From contig DAOVGJ010000171.1 of assembly GCA_030672465.1 (NCBI GenBank), forward strand, positions 1-6,629: a stretch of 6,629 nt of DNA, in the 5' to 3' direction. Below, one piece after another: positions 1 through 6,491 of this stretch. Below the pieces are notes generated by a model. The model searched no databases and was not told where the DNA came from. It saw nothing but the letters and a program-made list of their open reading frames with translations. Position numbers and translations under genes: made by a program. This DNA is from Pseudomonadota bacterium (GTDB lineage Bacteria > Desulfobacterota > BSN033 > WVXP01 > G020346125). How positions within the stretch are numbered: the stretch's first letter is position 1; every line of letters begins with the position of its first letter.

Positions 1-147
1 CCTGAGCAAAGCCGAAGGGCTGCGTTCCGCTTCATCCTTCGTCATTGCAGCGTACTTCTATGTACGCCTCATTCCTCAGGATTTGCGCGCCTTGCATCTG
101 GATCTTTTTTCTTTGCCGTCTGATTTAGACTTTTTACGAGAACATCA
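1..147. repeat. Structured repeat-like element, probably dispersed; left end may lie outside the window
   Basis: This gene-free stretch has nested inverted repeats. CCTGAG at 1-6 pairs with CTCAGG at 75-80. Inside that, CGAAGG (13-18) pairs with CCTTCG (36-41) and encloses GCG/CGC (22-24/28-30). GCGTAC (50-55) pairs perfectly with GTACGC (62-67) around a 6-nt loop. The set could fold as a branched structure closed by the outer stem. The right end, GACTTTTTACGAGAACATCA (128-147), and the central text resemble a repeat I recall in many deltaproteobacterial genomes, sometimes read into spurious proteins. The inverted repeats are seen directly. The dispersed nature is from memory and needs a genome search. 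No transposase or coding signal is present. Confidence 0.5.
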
Positions 148-308
148 TTGTTTAGAATTTAGAGATTAGTATTTGGAATTTGTCTGTATCCCTTCCCATA
201 CAAAAATATTTATGTTGGTCCCCGGTTCTATTCGCCCTCGCCTAGTATATGACGCTCATCGATATCGGTGTTCTCCAGAAAATCAGAAAACTCCCAACAA
301 CAAAAGCC
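148..308. other. Non-coding AT-rich intergenic stretch
   Basis: I find no supportable gene here on either strand. The first part is AT-rich, with two near-identical decamers, TTTAGAATTT (151-160) and TTTGGAATTT (172-181), spaced 21 bp apart. They may be the remnant of another low-complexity repeat. The remainder is ordinary intergenic sequence leading to the promoter candidate upstream of the lipoprotein gene. A long minus-strand frame covering 242-697 is an antisense shadow of the lipoprotein gene and shows no recognisable protein features. Confidence 0.4.
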
Positions 309-339
309 TTGAATGATCCCGGCATTTCATATATATATT
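309..339 (+). promoter_or_regulatory. Candidate sigma-70 promoter for the lipoprotein gene
   Basis: TTGAAT (309-314) matches 4 of 6 positions of the -35 consensus. It is followed after exactly 17 bp by TATATA (332-337). An overlapping TATATT at 334-339 matches 5 of 6 positions of the -10 consensus with a 19-bp spacer. Transcription would start near 344-348, giving a short leader before the ATG at 377/380. The prediction rests only on consensus and spacing, and AT-rich DNA can give such matches by chance. Confidence 0.4.
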
Positions 340-376
340 TCAGTGGTTCCTTTCCATTCAGCTGGTTGGGGGTGCG

Positions 377-844
377 ATGATGAATACTTGGATGAAAGTG
401 ACGAAGGCAAGATCTTACCCAAAGGGTTGCTGGCATGTCGCATTGGCCGGAACCTTGGTGCTGGCGATGGTGATTGGATGTGCCCGAACCCCTGAGGCTG
501 AAAAAAGTGAAATGATTCCAACCCCCGCTGCTACGTATCGTTTCGAAGATGTCCCCATCCCCCGTTCCCTCGCGATTGAGAAAAAGGAATCGTTCATCTA
601 CGAATCGGAGGCGATTAAGACGGGCATTTTGGTCTACGGGGGAAAGGCAAAGGTGGGGGAGCTGGCCCATTTCTTTAAGGAAAATATGGTCACTCATGGC
701 TGGAAATTAGTCAGCAATTTTGAGAGGGAGGATGCCCTACTGACCTTTAGCAAACCAGGATGGGGTTGTGTGATCACTATTCTGCCTACTGGCATGAAGA
801 GGGCGAAAGTGGAGGTGAGGGTAGGGCCAATTGAATCCCAATAA
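377..844 (+). CDS. Small lipoprotein of unknown function
   Basis: The protein has 155 residues with a clear lipoprotein signal. The n-region is basic (Lys7, Lys10, Arg12, Lys16), the hydrophobic core spans about 21-33, and the lipobox V-I-G-C has the lipidated cysteine at residue 35. The +2 residue is Ala rather than Asp, so in a Gram-negative cell the Lol pathway would favour the outer membrane. The mature part is about 120 residues with no membrane segment. It has a YRFEDVPIP segment near 54-62, FFKENM near 98-103 followed by GWKL, and a late GWGCVITI strand with one cysteine. This resembles a family of uncharacterised lipoproteins in deltaproteobacteria and relatives, but I cannot name the family. 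Two adjacent ATGs occur (377 and 380). The G-rich site at 368-373 is better spaced for the second. The gene lies 100 bp upstream of ispE and may be a separate unit. The lipoprotein call is firm; the function is unknown. Confidence 0.85.
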   Translation: MMNTWMKVTKARSYPKGCWHVALAGTLVLAMVIGCARTPEAEKSEMIPTPAATYRFEDVPIPRSLAIEKKESFIYESEAIKTGILVYGGKAKVGELAHFFKENMVTHGWKLVSNFEREDALLTFSKPGWGCVITILPTGMKRAKVEVRVGPIESQ

Positions 845-944
845 ACGCCATACATTTTTTCTCCTGTGATCCCTCCCTTTTTTCCCGTTTATGGAAAGAA
901 TGGAATCCGCATAGGAAGAACCGGGCAATGAGGTAAGAGGAGAC

Positions 945-1808
945 GTGTCCCTTCGTTCTATCGACCTGCTCTCCCCAGCGAAAGTGAACTTGAGGCTTGA
1001 GGTCCTCAGGAGGCGCGCCGATGGATATCATGAGATTAGGACAATATTGCAGAGGATCAGCCTATCCGATAAGTTGAGGATATCGTTAAAGGGAGCGGAG
1101 GGGATATCGGTCATCGCAGATTCACCTCGCCTCCCGGTTGACGAGGGAAACCTCGCCTTTCGAGCGGCCTCGTGCCTCTTAGAGGAGGCGAAGGCCAGAG
1201 TTGGGATTGAGCTCACTATCCAGAAGGAGATTCCCATCTCATCGGGTCTCGGCGGTGGAAGTAGCAATGCGGCGAGCACTTTAATGGGGTTGAACAGGAT
1301 CTTGAAACTCAACTTCTCCAAAGAGCGGCTCATGGAGATAGGGGCTCGGATCGGCGCTGATATCCCCTTTTTCATTCTTGAGAAGACGGCACTGGCTACC
1401 GGTATTGGGGAAAAGCTTAAACCCGTGGAAATCCGCCCCTCTATCTGGTTCGTATTGGTCAATCCCGGCTGGGAGGTATCCACCAGATGGGCTTATAAGG
1501 GATTAAATTTTAAGTTGACAAAAAGGCCTATCCATATTAAACTTCCCTCATTTTTTAATGATATCGAGCAAGTGGCCCGTATCCTCCATAATGACTTGGA
1601 GAGCGTCACCATTGCGGCATATCCTGAAATCGAGGGGATTAAAGCGGAGCTGCTTTACCACGGTGCTGTGGGCTCATTGATGACGGGAAGTGGCCCAACG
1701 ATTTTCGGGATTTTCGACCATAAGAGGAGATCTGAAAGCGCTTATCGAAAATTGAATGTCAAATACGGGGAAAGGGGGTGGACAGTTTATCTGGCCAAAT
1801 CCATTTGA
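945..1808 (+). CDS. ispE: 4-(cytidine 5'-diphospho)-2-C-methyl-D-erythritol kinase
   Basis: This GHMP-family kinase phosphorylates CDP-methylerythritol with ATP in the MEP pathway for isoprenoid precursors, in the cytoplasm. The 287 residues match the usual family length. Visible motifs are SPAKVNL (10-16), with the conserved Lys13 of the substrate site; DGYHEI (26-31); the ATP-binding loop P-I-S-S-GLGGGSSNAA (97-110); GADIPFF (138-143), whose Asp139 is the expected catalytic base; and the C-terminal glycine motif MTGSGPTIFG (246-255). The start is GTG at 945, which places the SPAKVNL motif at the usual distance from the N terminus. Purine-rich GAGGT (930-934) is about 10 nt upstream and AGGAG (938-942) only 2 nt upstream, so the ribosome binding site is not ideal. 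It is the first gene of the compact housekeeping block; spoVG starts 23 bp after its stop. Confidence 0.96.
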   Translation: MSLRSIDLLSPAKVNLRLEVLRRRADGYHEIRTILQRISLSDKLRISLKGAEGISVIADSPRLPVDEGNLAFRAASCLLEEAKARVGIELTIQKEIPISSGLGGGSSNAASTLMGLNRILKLNFSKERLMEIGARIGADIPFFILEKTALATGIGEKLKPVEIRPSIWFVLVNPGWEVSTRWAYKGLNFKLTKRPIHIKLPSFFNDIEQVARILHNDLESVTIAAYPEIEGIKAELLYHGAVGSLMTGSGPTIFGIFDHKRRSESAYRKLNVKYGERGWTVYLAKSI

Positions 1809-1831
1809 TATTCCAGCGCAAGGGGGCGAAC

Positions 1832-2095
1832 ATGGAAGTTACAGAGGTGAGGGTTTTTCCGGTTGATGAAGAGAAGCTAAAGGCATATGTTACGATTACC
1901 ATCGACAATTGCTTCGTGATAAGGGATTTGAAGGTGATCAAGGGAAATAACGGGTTATTTGTCGCAATGCCGAGCAAGAAGAGAAAGGATGGTACATTCA
2001 GGGATACAGCTCACCCCTTGAATAACGAAACGAGGGAGATGATTGAATCCAAGGTTCTCGCGGAGTACGAAAGGGAGATCGGAAGAATGGAGTGA
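1832..2095 (+). CDS. spoVG: SpoVG family nucleic-acid-binding regulator
   Basis: The 87-residue protein is a full-length SpoVG. It starts MEVTEVRVFPV and carries the highly conserved core TITIDNCFVIRDLKVI (21-36), then GLFVAMPSKKRKDGTFRD (41-58) and AHPLNNETR (60-68). SpoVG proteins bind RNA and DNA and act as global regulators. The name comes from septation in sporulating Firmicutes, but the gene is also common in non-sporulating bacteria. The frame is open further upstream, to an ATG at 1778 inside ispE. I chose ATG 1832 because it matches the family N terminus and has a G-rich ribosome site (1820-1826) at 5-nt spacing. An 18-residue extension overlapping ispE is unlikely. Position directly after ispE fits a conserved neighbourhood with prs, rplY and pth, and co-transcription with ispE is likely. 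Confidence 0.96.
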   Translation: MEVTEVRVFPVDEEKLKAYVTITIDNCFVIRDLKVIKGNNGLFVAMPSKKRKDGTFRDTAHPLNNETREMIESKVLAEYEREIGRME

Positions 2096-2175
2096 TTCCA
2101 TCGGCAGAATACCCTTTTAACGTTTCGCGATCGGTTCATCCGCGATAGTCGTATTGGTAAGGGGGCCTTATCCTT
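2096..2175. other. Spacer between spoVG and prs, no glmU or tRNA gene seen
   Basis: This 80-bp spacer is the longest within the ispE-pth block. It holds a small imperfect hairpin, TCGCG (2125-2129) with CGCGA (2141-2145). CGCGAT is also directly repeated at 2126-2131 and 2141-2146. I see no T-tract after the hairpin and no convincing -35/-10 pair. In some deltaproteobacteria I recall a tRNA gene near this position, but there is no tRNA-like T-arm or cloverleaf here. The G-rich 2159-2165 is the likely ribosome site of prs. Confidence 0.35.
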
Positions 2176-3147
2176 ATGGAGTTTAATACGAAAGGAGAAT
2201 TTGGCACTTTCAAAAAATTGCGCGTATTTACGGGGAATTCCAATGTCCCCCTCACCCAAATGATCTGTGAACACCTCGGCATTCCCTTGGGAGAGGCTCA
2301 GGTTAAGAAATTCAGCGATGGAGAGATTAACGCGGAGATCGACGAAAGCGTTAGGGGAATGGACGTCTTCGTTGTTCAATCCACCTGTCCCCCCGTGAAC
2401 GACCACTTAATGGAGCTCTTGATCCTCATCGACGCCTTGAAAAGGGCTTCGGCCGCGAGGATTAATGCGGTTATTCCCTATTACGGCTATGCTAGACAGG
2501 ATAAGAAGGTTCTCCCCAGGGCTCCCATCAGCGCCAAATTGGTTGCCGACCTCATTACCACGGCGGGGGCATCGCGAATTCTGACGATAGAGCTCCACGC
2601 CAGTCAAATCCAAGGCTTCTTCAACATACCCGTGGACCACCTCTATGCCTCTCCTATTCTATCGGAATACCTGAGGGAGCGATTTCAACGCGATCTGGTG
2701 ATCGTATCCCCCGATGCGGGAGGGGTAGAGAGGGCTCGGGCCTTTGCCAAGAGGTTGAACGTCGCCCTGGCGATTATCGATAAGCGGCGGGAAATGCCCA
2801 ATGTAGCGAAGGCAATGCACATTATTGGTGATATAAGGGGGAAGGATTCGATTCTCCTCGATGATATGGTGGATACCGCGGGAACGCTATCCAGTGCGGC
2901 CCTTGCCCTGAAGGAAGAAGGAGCCGAAAATGTTTACGCCTATTGTACCCACCCAATCCTTTCTGGACGGGCGATAGATAGGCTGATGGAATCACCTCTG
3001 CGAGAGGTCATCGTTACCGACACCATCCCCTTGAAGGGCGAATCGGCTTCCTGCAAGAAATTGAAGGTCTTAACGGTGGCCCCCTTATTGGCGGAGGCCA
3101 TTAAGCGGATTCATCTGGATGAATCGGTGAGCTCGCTTTTCGTATAG
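2176..3147 (+). CDS. prs: Ribose-phosphate pyrophosphokinase (PRPP synthetase, class I)
   Basis: The enzyme transfers pyrophosphate from ATP to ribose 5-phosphate, giving PRPP and AMP. PRPP feeds purine, pyrimidine, NAD, His and Trp synthesis. The 323 residues carry the class I signatures: GNSN (20-23), FSDGE (46-50), YYGYARQDKK (102-111), RAPISAKLVADL (115-126), catalytic-loop histidine in HASQIQGFF (141-149), VSPDAGGVERARAFAKRL (177-194), IDKRR (201-205) and the PRPP-binding loop DDMVDTAGTL (229-238). The ATG at 2176 gives an N terminus about 10 residues longer than typical. The only ribosome site for it is G-rich 2159-2165 at 10-nt spacing. A perfect AAAGGAG lies inside the reading frame at 2191-2197, but the nearest in-frame start after it, TTG at 2218, is too distant to be convincing. 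rplY follows after 19 bp. The function is secure; the exact start is slightly less so. Confidence 0.97.
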   Translation: MEFNTKGEFGTFKKLRVFTGNSNVPLTQMICEHLGIPLGEAQVKKFSDGEINAEIDESVRGMDVFVVQSTCPPVNDHLMELLILIDALKRASAARINAVIPYYGYARQDKKVLPRAPISAKLVADLITTAGASRILTIELHASQIQGFFNIPVDHLYASPILSEYLRERFQRDLVIVSPDAGGVERARAFAKRLNVALAIIDKRREMPNVAKAMHIIGDIRGKDSILLDDMVDTAGTLSSAALALKEEGAENVYAYCTHPILSGRAIDRLMESPLREVIVTDTIPLKGESASCKKLKVLTVAPLLAEAIKRIHLDESVSSLFV

Positions 3148-3153
3148 GAATCT

Positions 3154-3161
3154 AAAGGAGG
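3154..3161 (+). promoter_or_regulatory. Strong Shine-Dalgarno site of rplY
   Basis: AAAGGAGG, near-perfect complementarity to the 16S rRNA 3' end, ends 5 nt before the ATG at 3167. It fixes the start of the bL25 gene and is stronger than the sites of ispE, prs or pth in the same block. Confidence 0.8.
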
Positions 3162-3166
3162 AAGGG

Positions 3167-3826
3167 ATGCCCAGACCGAAATTGTTGGCCAAAATACGAA
3201 CTCAATTGGGGAAGGAGGCGTCAAGGAAGCTACGCCATAAGGGGCTGATACCAGCCATCTGTTATGGTCCCAAGATGGATTCGATCCCCCTCAGCTTAGA
3301 TACCAAGGAGTTGATGAAAACCGTCCACATGGGAGACAACGTGCTCATCGATCTGATGATTCAAGACGGAAAGAAGGCGGCTCAGAAGGTGGTAGTGGTG
3401 AGGGATTTGCAGATCGATCCCATCAAGGATCAATACATCCACGCCGATCTGTTCGAAGTAGTGATGGATGAGGAGATCAGCGTGGAGGTATCCATTGTCC
3501 TTGTGGGGAAACCCGAAGGGGTTAAGATGGGGGGAGTCCTCGAGCAGATAACGAGGGAGGTTACGGTGGAGTGTCTTCCCGGGGATATTCCACAAAGCAT
3601 AGAGGTAGATGTCTCTCACCTGGACATAGGGGAGACAATTCATATCGCAGATATCGGGCTGGGTAAGGGAAAGGCCCTGGTCGATCCCACTACCACCATT
3701 GTAACCGTTGTACCACCTACGGTAGAGAAGGTGGTCGTTGAAGAGGAGCTGGAGGAAGAGGTAGCTGAAGTGGAGGAGGTTGAGGAAGAGGGAGAGGTAG
3801 AGGGGGAGCGGGAAGGTAAAGAATAG
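3167..3826 (+). CDS. rplY: Large ribosomal subunit protein bL25, TL5/CTC long form
   Basis: This protein binds 5S rRNA in the large ribosomal subunit. The 219 residues are the long two-domain form (CTC of Bacillus, TL5 of Thermus), not the roughly 94-residue E. coli form. The N-terminal 5S-binding domain covers about 1-95, with RKLRHKGLIPAICYG (20-34) and the family motif LQIDPIKDQYIHADLFEV (81-98). The C-terminal beta domain covers about 100-185, with VGKPEGVKMGGVLEQ (113-127) and LDIGETIHIADI (152-163). Residues about 187-219 form a very acidic Glu/Val-rich tail, a common but variable ending in this family. The gene sits between prs and pth, as in many bacteria, and its stop is 11 bp before the GTG of pth. 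In Bacillus CTC is linked to general stress; no such control signal is visible here. Confidence 0.96.
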   Translation: MPRPKLLAKIRTQLGKEASRKLRHKGLIPAICYGPKMDSIPLSLDTKELMKTVHMGDNVLIDLMIQDGKKAAQKVVVVRDLQIDPIKDQYIHADLFEVVMDEEISVEVSIVLVGKPEGVKMGGVLEQITREVTVECLPGDIPQSIEVDVSHLDIGETIHIADIGLGKGKALVDPTTTIVTVVPPTVEKVVVEEELEEEVAEVEEVEEEGEVEGEREGKE

Positions 3827-3837
3827 CAGGTTTCTTG

Positions 3838-4395
3838 GTGAATTTAATTGTTGGTTTGGGAAACCCAGGAAGGAGATATCGGTACACCCGACATAATACG
3901 GGTTTTTTGGTCATCGATGAATTGGCAAGGAGAAATGGAATCGCGCTGGAGGAGAGGAGATATAAAACCCGTTTCGGCAGAGGGCTGATCAAGGAGCACG
4001 AGGCCATTTTGGCCAAACCATTGACCTTCATGAACCTAAGCGGATTGGCGGTGGGCCGTATCATGGAGGTCTTCAATTTAGGTAAGAAGGATTTGATCGT
4101 GATCCAGGATGATATGGATATCGATTTCGGACGGATAAAGATCAGGCAAGGCGGCGGCCACGGGGGTCATAAGGGGATAGAGTCAATCCGGGACCTCTTG
4201 GGAGCTTCGGGATTTGCCCGGATCAAGGTCGGAATTGGAAGACCCAAGGGGTATAATGATCTCAGCGATTACGTCTTGGAACCTTTTAGCGATGATGAGC
4301 GGATTCTCCTGAGGGGAATCATCGGCCGCGCAACCGAGTCGGTAGAGACGCTTCTCTGTGAAGGGGTACAGATAGCCATGGCCCGATTTAATTAG
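3838..4395 (+). CDS. pth: Peptidyl-tRNA hydrolase
   Basis: Pth cleaves peptidyl-tRNA that drops off ribosomes and recycles the tRNA. The protein has 185 residues from GTG 3838. TTG at 3835 is also in frame, but GTG gives the typical N terminus MNLIVGLGNPG and better spacing (7 nt) from the AGG at 3828-3830. Family motifs are GLGNPG (6-11, with the conserved Asn9), RHNTGF (18-23, catalytic His19), KPLTFMNLSG (60-69, conserved Asn66), DDMDIDFG (91-98, conserved first Asp) and GGGHGGHKG (105-113). The usual GGHNG motif reads GGHKG here, so the conserved Asn (Asn114 in E. coli) is replaced by Lys112. The rest of the site is intact, so I expect an active enzyme. It is the last gene of the tight housekeeping block, 11 bp after rplY. 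Confidence 0.95.
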   Translation: MNLIVGLGNPGRRYRYTRHNTGFLVIDELARRNGIALEERRYKTRFGRGLIKEHEAILAKPLTFMNLSGLAVGRIMEVFNLGKKDLIVIQDDMDIDFGRIKIRQGGGHGGHKGIESIRDLLGASGFARIKVGIGRPKGYNDLSDYVLEPFSDDERILLRGIIGRATESVETLLCEGVQIAMARFN

Positions 4396-4398
4396 CCC

Positions 4399-4413
4399 TT
4401 TTTTGTGAAAAAA
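4399..4413. repeat. Short A/T inverted repeat between pth and hppA
   Basis: TTTTTT (4399-4404), GTG, AAAAAA (4408-4413) is a perfect 6-bp inverted repeat 4 nt after the pth stop. As RNA it would be a weak A-U hairpin without a following T-tract on the + strand, so it does not qualify as a terminator for pth. hppA could therefore be transcribed from the upstream operon. It may be nothing more than low-complexity spacer. Confidence 0.3.
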
Positions 4414-4421
4414 TGAACAGC

Positions 4422-4428
4422 AAGGAGG
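4422..4428 (+). promoter_or_regulatory. Strong Shine-Dalgarno site of hppA
   Basis: AAGGAGG ends 6 nt before the ATG at 4435. It supports this start over the in-frame ATG at 4444 (Met4) and predicts efficient translation of the pump. Confidence 0.8.
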
Positions 4429-4434
4429 ATTAGT

Positions 4435-6480
4435 ATGGATCCGATGTTTATCGCCATCATCTCGGGAATCTTGGGGTTGATCTTCGCGCTCTTTCTCGTT
4501 CTCTATGTGTTGAAGAACGATGAGGGATCGGACAAGATGCGGGAGATTTCCGCTGCCATCCAAGAAGGTGCAATGGCCTTTTTGGGGCAGGAGTATCGAA
4601 TCCTGGTCCTTTTTGTGGTGGTTGTGGCCATAATCTTGGGTTTCATTCCCATCCTGGGCTGGCTGGTTTCCCTTTCCTTCGTCTTCGGAGCTGTCTGCTC
4701 GGCCCTTGCGGGGTACATCGGGATGAACATAGCCGTCCGTTCCAACGCTCGCACGGCCGCTGCCGCCCAGAAGAGCCTTAACCATGGGCTCCGGGTCTCC
4801 TTCCGAAGTGGAGGCGTGATGGGGATGTGTGTGGTCAGCATCGGTATCCTCGGCCTCAGTGCCCTTTACTTCCTCTTCGGAAATCGACCGGATTTTATGA
4901 CCATCCTGCCAGGTTTTGGGTTCGGGGCCTCCTCAGTTGCTATCTTCGCCAGGGTGGGGGGAGGTATTTATACCAAGGCGGCCGATATGGGGGCGGACTT
5001 AGTGGGAAAGGTGGAGAAGGGAATCCCAGAGGATGACCCGAGAAATGCCGCCGTTATAGCTGATTTCGTTGGGGATAATGTGGGGGATGTGGCCGGAATG
5101 GGAGCTGATCTCTTCGAATCCTATGTCGACTCCATCATTGCAACCATCACCCTGGCCATGATTGCCATGCTGCCCAGCATCAAAGGCGGCATGCCGTTAG
5201 TTCCCGATGAGAAAGCGGCATGGTATCTTCCAATGCTGGTGGCTTCGGGGGGAATCGTCGCATCCATCATCGGGGCCTTCCTGGTCCGAGTGGGGGATAA
5301 GCCGGAAATGGAAGCCCTGCTTACGGCGCTTCGTCGTGGCACGTTTTCGGCCTCCATCCTCACCGCCATCTTCGCATACCTGGCTGTCTATTTTCTCAAG
5401 GCCGATCTGGGAATCTTCTATGCCATTCTCGCCGGATTGGTTACCGGAGTCCTCATTGGGGAGAGCACCAACTACTATACCTCCTATGCCTATTCCCCAA
5501 CTCGAAGTGTATCAGAGGCCTCATTAACGGGGGCGGGGACCACGGTGGTGAGGGGATTTGCCAACGGCCTTATGAGTACGTTCGCCCCCATTATTCTGGT
5601 GGCTATCGCCATCATCGTGGCCCACCATTTTGCCGATGTTTACGGTGTGGCCATTGCTGGCATTGGAATGCTTTCCACGTTGGGAATTACCCTTGCCACC
5701 GATGCCTATGGACCGGTGGCAGACAACTCAGGGGGGATCGTTGAAATGTCGGGGCTTCCGGCGGAGATCAGGGAGCGAACCGATGCCCTCGATTCGCTGG
5801 GAAATACGACGGCGGCAACGGGCAAAGGGTTTGCCATCGGCGCAGCGGCACTGACAGCCCTTGCCTTAATGTTATCCTATGCCAATGCCGCGGGAATCAA
5901 GGTGTCCGAGATCAGCCTTTTGGATCCAAGGGTACTCGTGGGGCTTTTCATCGGGGCCATGCTACCCGCCATTTTCTGCGCCATGACGCTGACGGCGGTC
6001 GGCCGGACTTCCTTTTCCATCATCAACGAGGTTCGCCGGCAATTCAGCGAAATTGCTGGGTTGATGGAGGGGAAGGCCAAGCCCGAATACACGAAGTGTG
6101 TTGATATCTGTACCAAGGCAGCCCTCAAGGAGATGTTGGCCCCGGGATTGATGACCGTGGTTGCCCCTATTATCATCGGGTTGATCCTCGGCCCTCTGGC
6201 CCTTGGTGGTTTTCTGGTGGGCGCCATCGCGAGTGGGTTCATCCTGGCTATCACCATGGCAAATGCAGGGGGGTCTTGGGACAATGCAAAGAAGTGGATA
6301 GAGAAGGGAAATTTCGGGGGGAAGGGGTCCGAGGCTCACAAGGCAGGGGTTGTGGGCGATACCGTTGGAGATCCAATGAAGGATACCTCGGGGCCATCCC
6401 TGAATATCATGATTAAACTCATGTCCATCATTGCGCTGGTATTCGCGCCGGTCTTAGGGAAATTTCCCGGGCTGTTGTGA
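4435..6480 (+). CDS. hppA: K+-dependent membrane-bound pyrophosphatase, predicted Na+ (or Na+/H+) pumping
   Basis: This integral membrane enzyme hydrolyses cytoplasmic pyrophosphate and uses the energy to export cations. Its 681 residues are mostly hydrophobic helices, in line with the 16-helix family. The catalytic motif DX7KXE is present as Asp184, Lys192 and Glu194. GDNVGD (213-218) and GADLFESY (223-230) supply Asp214, Asp218 and Asp225. Further conserved loops are ATDAYGPVADNSGG (421-434) and GDTVGDPMKDTSGPSLN (641-657). GNTTAATGKG (456-465) has Ala460 and Gly463, the K+-dependent signature; K+-independent members have Lys and Thr there. Glu228 in DLFES corresponds to the Glu of Na+-pumping PPases such as Thermotoga (Glu246), not the shifted Glu of plant H+ pumps. 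Na+ or dual Na+/H+ transport is therefore predicted, not proven. Start is ATG 4435 with a strong ribosome site. A separate promoter is not evident. A convergent gene begins 11 bp after the stop. Confidence 0.97.
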   Translation: MDPMFIAIISGILGLIFALFLVLYVLKNDEGSDKMREISAAIQEGAMAFLGQEYRILVLFVVVVAIILGFIPILGWLVSLSFVFGAVCSALAGYIGMNIAVRSNARTAAAAQKSLNHGLRVSFRSGGVMGMCVVSIGILGLSALYFLFGNRPDFMTILPGFGFGASSVAIFARVGGGIYTKAADMGADLVGKVEKGIPEDDPRNAAVIADFVGDNVGDVAGMGADLFESYVDSIIATITLAMIAMLPSIKGGMPLVPDEKAAWYLPMLVASGGIVASIIGAFLVRVGDKPEMEALLTALRRGTFSASILTAIFAYLAVYFLKADLGIFYAILAGLVTGVLIGESTNYYTSYAYSPTRSVSEASLTGAGTTVVRGFANGLMSTFAPIILVAIAIIVAHHFADVYGVAIAGIGMLSTLGITLATDAYGPVADNSGGIVEMSGLPAEIRERTDALDSLGNTTAATGKGFAIGAAALTALALMLSYANAAGIKVSEISLLDPRVLVGLFIGAMLPAIFCAMTLTAVGRTSFSIINEVRRQFSEIAGLMEGKAKPEYTKCVDICTKAALKEMLAPGLMTVVAPIIIGLILGPLALGGFLVGAIASGFILAITMANAGGSWDNAKKWIEKGNFGGKGSEAHKAGVVGDTVGDPMKDTSGPSLNIMIKLMSIIALVFAPVLGKFPGLL

Positions 6481-6491
6481 TGTCGGTGGGC

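Noticed and set aside
1..123. Open reading frame on the + strand running from the window edge to a TGA at 121-123
   Set aside because: It lies wholly in the repeat-like element. Its translation is low-value Ser/Phe/Arg-rich sequence that I recall appearing as spurious tails in deltaproteobacterial annotations.
845..944. Terminator or promoter between the lipoprotein gene and ispE
   Set aside because: T-runs exist near 853-858 and 881-886, but no GC-rich hairpin precedes them, and I could not find a -35/-10 pair with acceptable spacing.
1778..1831. Longer SpoVG start at ATG 1778, overlapping the end of ispE
   Set aside because: The 18 extra residues do not fit the SpoVG family N terminus, and ATG 1832 has a well-spaced ribosome site.
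2121..2150. tRNA gene or regulatory RNA in the spoVG-prs spacer
   Set aside because: There is only a 5-bp stem with a bulge. There is no T-arm, anticodon arm or acceptor stem, and no conserved riboswitch core that I recognise.
4413..4433. Seven-codon mini-ORF (MNSKED, stop) ending just before hppA, with the hppA ribosome site inside it
   Set aside because: It has no ribosome site of its own and no attenuator-like codon bias, and it overlaps the hppA Shine-Dalgarno by chance composition. Conservation in relatives would be needed to revive it.
4183..4841. Long minus-strand frames opposite pth and hppA
   Set aside because: They are antisense shadows of strongly conserved + strand genes, with no recognisable domains or ribosome sites.
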